In this document: in pieces, positions 61,780-64,000 of the stretch
Layout of the letters: each line of letters starts with the position of its first letter
How positions within the stretch are numbered: the first letter of the stretch is position 1
DNA from: Providencia sp. R33
Lineage (GTDB): Bacteria; Pseudomonadota; Gammaproteobacteria; Enterobacterales; Enterobacteriaceae
Reading direction: 5' to 3'
DNA length: 64,000 bases
NCBI RefSeq assembly: GCF_019343475.1
Contig: NZ_CP072453.1
Span: 3,038,001 to 3,102,000 of the forward strand
Position numbers and translations under genes: made by a program
Notes under the pieces: generated by a model
Seen by the model: the letters and a program-made list of their open reading frames with translations, nothing else
What the model was told of the DNA's origin: nothing
Databases searched by the model: none

Positions 61780-63273
61780 ATGCAAAAAGAAATTATTAAA
61801 ATACATACTCATGACAATGTCGCCGTCACACTAATCGATAGGTTGGCTGGAGATACATTCACCATTGAAGATCAATCAATTACATTGAAAGAAGATGTGA
61901 GCCGCGGCCATAAGATTGCCTTAACGGCCATTGAAACAGGCAAAAATATCATGAAATACGGGGCACCAATAGGCCACGCCACCGTAGACATTAACATTGG
62001 TGAGCATGTACACACTCACAATACCGCAACGAATCTTAGCGCATTAAATGATTATGAATATCACCCTGAGCATAATGCGATTTCTGCGACCGTGGCAGAT
62101 CCTGACGTTCAACTCTATCGCCGTGCCAATGGTGAGGTGGCTATTCGCAATGAGATCTGGGTGATCCCAACGGTAGGTTGTGTCAACGCCCTCGCCCGTA
62201 AAATGATCGACCGTTTCCAAAAACAAAATAGCAACGCGACTGATATTGATGGAGTGTATTTATACAACCACACCTTAGGCTGCTCCCAATTGGGGGACGA
62301 TCACTTAACCACCCGCACAATTTTGCAAGATATGGTAAAGCACCCGAATGCAGGGGGCGTATTAGTGATTGGACTTGGCTGCGAAAATAACCAAGTTGCC
62401 GCCTTTAAAGAAACTCTCGGTGAATTTGATGCAGACCGCGTTAAGTTTATGGTGTGCCAACAATTAGAAGATGAAATTGAAGCAGGTGTTGAGCATCTTA
62501 ACGAACTTTATCAAGTTGTTAGGCAAGATAAACGTGTCGCAGGCAAACTCAGTGAAGTGAAATTTGGCCTCGAATGTGGCGGATCCGATGGGTTATCGGG
62601 GATCACCGCAAACCCATTATTAGGCTGTTTTTCTGACTTTTTGGTGAGCCATAACGGGACGACTGTATTAACCGAAGTGCCTGAAATGTTTGGCGCAGAA
62701 CAAATTTTAATGAACCATTGCCATGATGAAGAAACGTTTGAAAAAACAGTCGAGATGATCAACGATTTCAAACAGTATTTTATCGCCCATGATCAGCCGA
62801 TTTATGAAAATCCATCTCCGGGAAATAAAGCGGGCGGTATTTCGACCCTTGAAGAAAAATCCCTCGGCTGTACACAAAAAGCGGGCACCAGCCAAGTCAT
62901 GGATGTCTTGAAATACGGTGAACGCCTAACAACACCAGGCTTTAACTTATTGAGTGCACCGGGTAACGATGCCATTGCCACCAGTGCTTTGGGTGCAGCA
63001 GGCTGCCATATGGTGTTGTTCACCACAGGCCGTGGCACACCTTATGGCGGTTTCGTACCTACCTTAAAGATTGCGACAAACAATGAATTAGCCACTAAAA
63101 AGCCCCACTGGATTGACTTTAACGCAGGCGCACTGTTAAACGGTAAATCCATGAACCAATTACTGGATGATTTTATTTTGCACGTCGTCAAAATCGTCAA
63201 TGGCGAACAGACCAAAAATGAAATCAATGATTTTCGTGAATTAGCGATTTTTAAAATGGGTGTCACGCTTTAA
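61780..63273 (+). CDS. uxaA: Altronate dehydratase
   Basis: Converts D-altronate to 2-keto-3-deoxygluconate in galacturonate catabolism. The 497 aa protein matches E. coli UxaA over its length: an N-terminal SAF domain (DNVAVTLIDRLAGD, GEHVHTHNT, about 1-100) and a large catalytic domain with PTVGCVNALARKM, YNHTLGCSQLGDDH, GLECGGSDGLSGITANPLLG, NPSPGNKAGGISTLEEKSLG and CHMVLFTTGRGTPYGGFVPT; the cysteines likely hold the metal site. It follows the ExuR-like operator. The partner genes uxaB and uxaC are not in this window. Confidence 0.96.
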   Translation: MQKEIIKIHTHDNVAVTLIDRLAGDTFTIEDQSITLKEDVSRGHKIALTAIETGKNIMKYGAPIGHATVDINIGEHVHTHNTATNLSALNDYEYHPEHNAISATVADPDVQLYRRANGEVAIRNEIWVIPTVGCVNALARKMIDRFQKQNSNATDIDGVYLYNHTLGCSQLGDDHLTTRTILQDMVKHPNAGGVLVIGLGCENNQVAAFKETLGEFDADRVKFMVCQQLEDEIEAGVEHLNELYQVVRQDKRVAGKLSEVKFGLECGGSDGLSGITANPLLGCFSDFLVSHNGTTVLTEVPEMFGAEQILMNHCHDEETFEKTVEMINDFKQYFIAHDQPIYENPSPGNKAGGISTLEEKSLGCTQKAGTSQVMDVLKYGERLTTPGFNLLSAPGNDAIATSALGAAGCHMVLFTTGRGTPYGGFVPTLKIATNNELATKKPHWIDFNAGALLNGKSMNQLLDDFILHVVKIVNGEQTKNEINDFRELAIFKMGVTL

Positions 63274-63283
63274 TTTCAAGCAC

Positions 63284-63318
63284 ATCCCTATTGTTTTACA
63301 TATGTGGGCAATAGGGAT
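63284..63318 (+). terminator. Hairpin downstream of uxaA
   Basis: Perfect 10-bp stem ATCCCTATTG / CAATAGGGAT with a 15-nt loop, 10 bases after the stop codon. Only a T-rich, not pure, tail follows. Confidence 0.6.
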
Positions 63319-63464
63319 CCCTCTTCGTATTTTCCCCTGTATACAAATTATCAGCCATTGTTATTCGTTCGCGCACAATAAAGAAAAGTCATCATTTCGC
63401 TATTTTTAAGATATGGTAGGATCACGCTGAGATAACGATTTTCAATTTATTAGCAAGGTGAACG

Positions 63465-64000
63465 ATGATAGATCTAAAACTTAGGGAAGCCAGAGACAGC
63501 CTATCAACCAAGGAAAAGCAGGTCGCTGAATACATTATTGCTAATAAAAAAAATATGCAAAGCATCAGTATTCAATCCCTAGCCCAAGAAAACAAAGTCA
63601 GCACGACAACTATCTTACGCCTGTGCCATAAGCTCGGTTACCAAGGCTTTAGCGAGCTTAAAATCGATTTAATTTCATCAATTAACAACAAATCATATGG
63701 CACGCTGCTGCAAGAAGACATTGATATCAATGACTCGATGGAAACGGTGAATTTTAAAGTCAGCCAAATCGAAAAATCGTCAATAGAAGAAACGTGTGCC
63801 TTAGTTAATCTCAATGCATTTGCACAAGCTAACGAGCTCATTAGCAAAAGCAAAAAAATTGTCATTTACGGTGCGGGGAGCAGTGGGTTAGTTGCCAAAG
63901 AGTTTGAATATCAACTTATTAAAATCAAAAAAGACGTTAATTGCCACCTCGACTACAGCATTCAATTTAGCATCGTAAATACGTTGGATAAAAACGACTT
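63465..64000 (+). CDS. RpiR-family transcriptional regulator, truncated by the window end
   Basis: The frame opens with ATG after AAGGTG and runs past the right edge, so only about 178 residues are visible. The N-terminal HTH of RpiR regulators is clear (LREARDSLSTKEKQVAEYII, then SIQSLAQENKVSTTTILRLC, HKLGYQGFSELK), followed by a linker and the beginning of a SIS sugar-phosphate-binding domain (KKIVIYGAGSSGLVAKEFEY). RpiR proteins control sugar or sugar-phosphate genes, which fits the adjacent hexuronate genes. Whether it acts on uxaA or on genes beyond the edge cannot be told. Confidence 0.85.
   Translation, partial: MIDLKLREARDSLSTKEKQVAEYIIANKKNMQSISIQSLAQENKVSTTTILRLCHKLGYQGFSELKIDLISSINNKSYGTLLQEDIDINDSMETVNFKVSQIEKSSIEETCALVNLNAFAQANELISKSKKIVIYGAGSSGLVAKEFEYQLIKIKKDVNCHLDYSIQFSIVNTLDKND

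Overview
The window reads as a chromosomal segment of an enteric gammaproteobacterium of the Morganellaceae, most like Providencia. The reasons are low-to-moderate G+C with AT-rich intergenic DNA, three chaperone-usher fimbrial operons each accompanied by a small MrpJ-type regulator, a type II choline-utilisation microcompartment locus, ERIC repeats, and enterobacterial orthologues (potABCD, class I fumarase, uxaA, exuR, yhdN). The species call is inference; no rRNA or other marker gene is present.

Layout. 1-16 kb is a fimbrial island. Operon 1 (about 4.2 kb down to 0.37 kb, minus strand: major subunit, usher, chaperone) has no adhesin after its chaperone. It is followed by a DUF2628 membrane protein, an MrpJ-like regulator, a hybrid sensor kinase and, convergent with the kinase, an RcsB-like response regulator. 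The response regulator lies directly downstream of operon 2 (15.1-10.2 kb: subunit, usher, chaperone, adhesin), which has its own MrpJ-like gene upstream. 16-18 kb holds yhdN, an AraC-type regulator, two tandem ERIC elements and csaA.

18-29.2 kb is a complete GRM2-type choline TMA-lyase microcompartment operon on the minus strand (cmcA, cmcB, cmcC, cutF, cmcD, cutO, cutC, cutD, cmcE, cutH, one unknown protein, two SMR transporters), ending at a rho-independent terminator. Upstream are a ToxR/MarT-like membrane regulator with a FidL-like partner, then a TetR repressor with a perfect operator, divergent from an FMN reductase. 32.7-36.7 kb is potABCD; an ERIC element and class I fumarase follow. 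39.4-45.3 kb is fimbrial operon 3 with a third MrpJ-like gene, then a 1.3 kb gap with an orphan terminator.

46.6-55.6 kb carries a nitrilase-family amidase, a LysR regulator and a tightly overlapping seven-gene cluster: KASIII-like synthase, 3beta-HSD-like reductase, metallo-beta-lactamase-fold hydrolase, PaaK/F390-synthetase-like adenylating enzyme, PAP2 phosphatase, sterol-desaturase-family oxygenase and fatty-acid desaturase. It looks like an uncharacterised lipid-product pathway with partial resemblance to OleA/OleD olefin synthesis, and is the best candidate here for something new. A polysaccharide deacetylase converges on it.

57-64 kb is a hexuronate/acid-sugar block: an enolase-superfamily sugar-acid dehydratase with an ExuR-like operator, an MFS transporter, a Crp/Fnr regulator, exuR, uxaA and a truncated RpiR regulator at the right edge.
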